A DNA stretch of 6,789 nucleotides from Dehalococcoidia bacterium (GTDB lineage: Bacteria > Chloroflexota > Dehalococcoidia > GIF9 > AB-539-J10): NCBI GenBank assembly GCA_018399375.1, contig JAGYOV010000053.1:1-6789 (forward strand), in the 5' to 3' direction. This document shows positions 4,214 to 6,789 of this stretch, piece by piece. The position numbers and the translations under genes were made by a program. How positions within the stretch are numbered: position 1 is the first letter of the stretch; the number at the start of each line of letters is the position of its first letter. The notes under the pieces were generated by a model. It ran no database searches. It was not told the origin of the DNA and saw only the letters and a list, made by a program, of their open reading frames with translations.

Positions 4214-6789
4214 ATGTCGATTGCAATTCCCAAAGCATATGAACCAGGTGGAATAGAAAAGAAATGGTATGATTTCTGGCTCCAGAGAGGATATTTCACT
4301 CCTCAAATCGATTACAGTAAGAAGCCGTTTGTTGTCATTATGCCTCCAGCGAATGTGACGGGAAGACTTCATCTAGGGCATGCACTCACAGATACCATGG
4401 AGGATATTATGGTGCGATGGCACCGCATGAAGGGCGAACCAACATTGTGGTTGCCCGGGACTGACCACGCCGGAATTGCTACGCAGGTTGTCACAGAACA
4501 GAAGCTGGCGAAGCAGGGATTGAATAAGAAAGATATTGGTCTTGAAGACTTTCTCAAGGCTGCATGGGTAGGGGCCAATGAAAGTAGAGAAGCGATCAAT
4601 CAACAGCATAAGATGATGGGAGTTTCTTGTGATTGGAGCAGGGAAAAATTCACTCTGGATGAAGGCCCCAGTAGGGCTGTTAACGTTGCTTTCGTTCGCC
4701 TGTATAACAAGGGCCTGATTTATCGAGGAGAGAGGATGATAAACTGGTGCCCGCGCTGCCAGACAGCTCTTTCCGATCTTGAAGTAGAGCATAAGGATAT
4801 TGCTGGGCATCTTTACCACATTCGCTATGCGTTAGAAGATGGTGATGGGTTCATTAGTGTTGCCACTACCAGGCCAGAAACCTTCTTTGGTGATACCGCA
4901 GTAGCAGTCAATCCTGAAGATAAGCGTTATAAGAGATATATTGGGAAGAATGTCGTTTTGCCCTTGATAAATAGAAAAATCCCCGTGATAGCGGACGACG
5001 CGGTGGACTTTTCCTTCGGCACTGGAGCATTGAAGATAACACCTGCTCATGACCCGACAGATTTTGAGGTGGCGGAGCGACATAATTTACCTTCGATAAG
5101 CGTTATGGAGACCGATGCTACCATGAATGACAATGCCGGTTCATATAATGGCAGGGATAGGTTTGCCTGCCGCGAGCGTTTGGTAGCTGACCTGGATAAA
5201 GGGGGATTTCTTGAGAGGATCGATCTCTATTCTCATTCAGTGGGACATTGCAACCGCTGTCAAACGATGATTGAGCCTAGAATTAGCTGGCAATGGTTCG
5301 TTAGCACGAAGTCGCTAGCTAAAAAGGCTATCAGGGTTGTTGAGGATGGTAGTATTGCTATAATTCCCGAGCATTTTACCAGGGTATATTTCAACTGGAT
5401 GGAGAATATTAAAGACTGGTGTATCAGCCGCCAGTTGTGGTGGGGACATCGCATACCAGTATGGTATTGCCAGAGCTGTGGCAAATTGATTGTTGCCGTG
5501 GATGAACCGGCCAACTGTATTTACTGTGGCTCAGGGCAACTTGTTAGAGATCCCGATGTCCTTGATACGTGGTTTAGTTCGGCGCTATGGACGCACTCAA
5601 CTCTGGGCTGGCCTGATGATACTGAAGAACTTCGTTATTTTTATCCTACATCGGTGATGGAGACTGGCTACGATATTCTGTTTTTCTGGGTTGCCAGGAT
5701 GATAATGATGGGTTTGGAAGATATGGGTAAGATTCCTTTTCATTCTGTTTATCTCCACGGGATGATCAGAGATGAAAAAGGTGAAAAAATGAGCAAGTTG
5801 CGGGGCAACGTTCTTGATCCGTCAGAAATAATTGACGAATATGGAGTGGATGCTCTTCGTTTTGCTTTGGCTACGGGTAGTTCTCCAGGCAATGATATTA
5901 ATCTGGGAGAGGGAAAGTTGAAGTCGAGCCGAAATTTTGTCAACAAACTATGGAATACCGCTCGTTTTATTCTTCAAAACATGGAAGGTGAAGTGCATGG
6001 TGATGGCGCTTATATGCAGTACGAGGTAGCAGGTAATTCCCCAGAATATCAGGAGAACGAAATGACAATGGAGGATCGCTGGATCAGGAGCCAGTTGAAC
6101 CAGCTTATGATGAACGTAGATGGGCTAATGTCAATGTTCCAATTTGGCGAGGCTGCACAGCAAATATACGAGTTCATCTGGTCCCAGTTCTGTGATTGGT
6201 ATATCGAGATCGCCAAGATCCGTTTCTGGGAAAACCAATCTCAAAGTTCGCCTGTGCCTGTATTAATCAGTACCCTTGATATTTCTCTGCGCCTTTTGCA
6301 TCCGTTTATGCCCTTCGTCACCGAAGAATTGTGGCAAAACTTGAGAATGAATTCTGTGGGCAAAATGGAGAAGGTAGATTCCGTTATGATAGCCACTTAC
6401 CCTGTAGCTAATGTGGCAGAGATTGATCCTGAGGCGGAAAGAGTAATGGCATGCATTATGGATATCGTTCGTTCCATTCGCAATGCTCGAGCGGAACGCA
6501 AGGTTGACGCTAAAAAATGGATTGCAGCTGAAGTATATGTCACCGATCTCTTGCCACATCTCAATTCGCAAAAAATGATACTGGAGAGGCTGGCTAGAGT
6601 TAATCCGTTGTGTATATTGAGCAGGCATGATAGAAAAGCTGAAGAAGGGAGCTCTCTTGTACTGGTGTTGCAAGAAGTGGAGGTAATATTGCCTCTGTCT
6701 GACCTGGTAGATATAAGAGCTGAAAGGGAGAGGTTGGAGAAAGAGATCAATGCTATTGAATCCGCTGCGCGAACTTTGGAGCAGAGGTT
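4214..6789 (+). CDS. valS: Valyl-tRNA synthetase (858 codons; C-terminus cut by the window edge)
   Basis: ValRS is a class I synthetase that charges tRNA-Val in the cytoplasm and hydrolyses mischarged Thr-tRNA-Val. The frame is open without a break to the edge. The family opening AIPKAYEPGGIEKKWYDFW leads to PPANVTGRLHLGHAL with the HIGH motif as HLGH (53-56) and LPGTDHAGIATQ. The editing (CP1) domain shows TTRPET (218-223) and GTGALKITPAHDPTDFEV (269-286). Cys pairs suit zinc ribbons: C179/C182, C346/C349, C419/C422 and C435/C438. DWCISRQLWWGHRIPVWYC, DTWFSSALW and the KMSKS loop, here KMSKLRGN (525-532), complete the catalytic core. The anticodon-binding domain follows (FCDWYIEIAK, LLHPFMPFVTEELW). 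The last residues start the C-terminal coiled-coil arm that contacts tRNA; most of that arm is missing. Start ATG has GGAGAG upstream. Confidence 0.97.
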   Translation, partial: MSIAIPKAYEPGGIEKKWYDFWLQRGYFTPQIDYSKKPFVVIMPPANVTGRLHLGHALTDTMEDIMVRWHRMKGEPTLWLPGTDHAGIATQVVTEQKLAKQGLNKKDIGLEDFLKAAWVGANESREAINQQHKMMGVSCDWSREKFTLDEGPSRAVNVAFVRLYNKGLIYRGERMINWCPRCQTALSDLEVEHKDIAGHLYHIRYALEDGDGFISVATTRPETFFGDTAVAVNPEDKRYKRYIGKNVVLPLINRKIPVIADDAVDFSFGTGALKITPAHDPTDFEVAERHNLPSISVMETDATMNDNAGSYNGRDRFACRERLVADLDKGGFLERIDLYSHSVGHCNRCQTMIEPRISWQWFVSTKSLAKKAIRVVEDGSIAIIPEHFTRVYFNWMENIKDWCISRQLWWGHRIPVWYCQSCGKLIVAVDEPANCIYCGSGQLVRDPDVLDTWFSSALWTHSTLGWPDDTEELRYFYPTSVMETGYDILFFWVARMIMMGLEDMGKIPFHSVYLHGMIRDEKGEKMSKLRGNVLDPSEIIDEYGVDALRFALATGSSPGNDINLGEGKLKSSRNFVNKLWNTARFILQNMEGEVHGDGAYMQYEVAGNSPEYQENEMTMEDRWIRSQLNQLMMNVDGLMSMFQFGEAAQQIYEFIWSQFCDWYIEIAKIRFWENQSQSSPVPVLISTLDISLRLLHPFMPFVTEELWQNLRMNSVGKMEKVDSVMIATYPVANVAEIDPEAERVMACIMDIVRSIRNARAERKVDAKKWIAAEVYVTDLLPHLNSQKMILERLARVNPLCILSRHDRKAEEGSSLVLVLQEVEVILPLSDLVDIRAERERLEKEINAIESAARTLEQR

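Noticed and set aside
4369..6750. Several minus-strand open frames of 65-148 codons opposite valS
   Set aside because: The plus-strand ValRS frame is continuous with all expected motifs; these are shadows without ribosome sites or family resemblance.
1..6789. A new defence, mobile or otherwise undescribed system in the window
   Set aside because: All intact genes are well-known housekeeping genes; there are no transposases, integrases, CRISPR-like repeats, tRNA-associated attachment sites or clusters of unknown genes.

Overview
This window is ordinary bacterial chromosome holding two housekeeping blocks that point away from each other, with a decayed gene between them. On the minus strand lies a heat-shock operon, hrcA then grpE (grpE runs off the left edge). 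On the plus strand lies coaX, then coaBC, then valS (valS runs off the right edge). The base composition is moderate (by eye in the mid-40s % GC). The style of several proteins (GrpE, the ValRS insertions, the relic CorA) and the gene order suggest a member of the Chloroflexota, possibly Dehalococcoidia. That placement is inference from remembered family sequences and was not tested by a search.

Region by region: 1-365 is the N-terminal part of GrpE, the DnaK nucleotide exchange factor. 378-1397 is HrcA, the repressor of class I heat-shock genes. Directly in front of hrcA are a CIRCE operator (1398-1424) and a strong sigma-70-type promoter (1432-1461), so the operon carries its own feedback control. 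Both hrcA and grpE appear to start with TTG. 1462-1652 has no recognisable gene. 1653-2129 is a multiply broken remnant of the cytoplasmic half of a CorA-type Mg2+/Co2+ transporter. A probable promoter with an extended -10 (2129-2158) then leads into coaX.

The plus-strand genes are tightly packed. coaX (type III pantothenate kinase) overlaps coaBC (phosphopantothenoylcysteine synthetase/decarboxylase) by 11 bases, and valS (valyl-tRNA synthetase) follows 57 bases later with no convincing terminator between. CoaX makes 4'-phosphopantothenate. CoaB joins it to cysteine and CoaC decarboxylates the product to 4'-phosphopantetheine, so the pair covers three of the five steps from pantothenate to coenzyme A. 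The most notable protein detail is that CoaBC has Ser at the position of the decarboxylase's catalytic Cys158, while the other key residues (His75, Asn125, Asn210, Lys289) fall at exactly the E. coli numbers. I found no sign of a new defence, mobile or other accessory system here.
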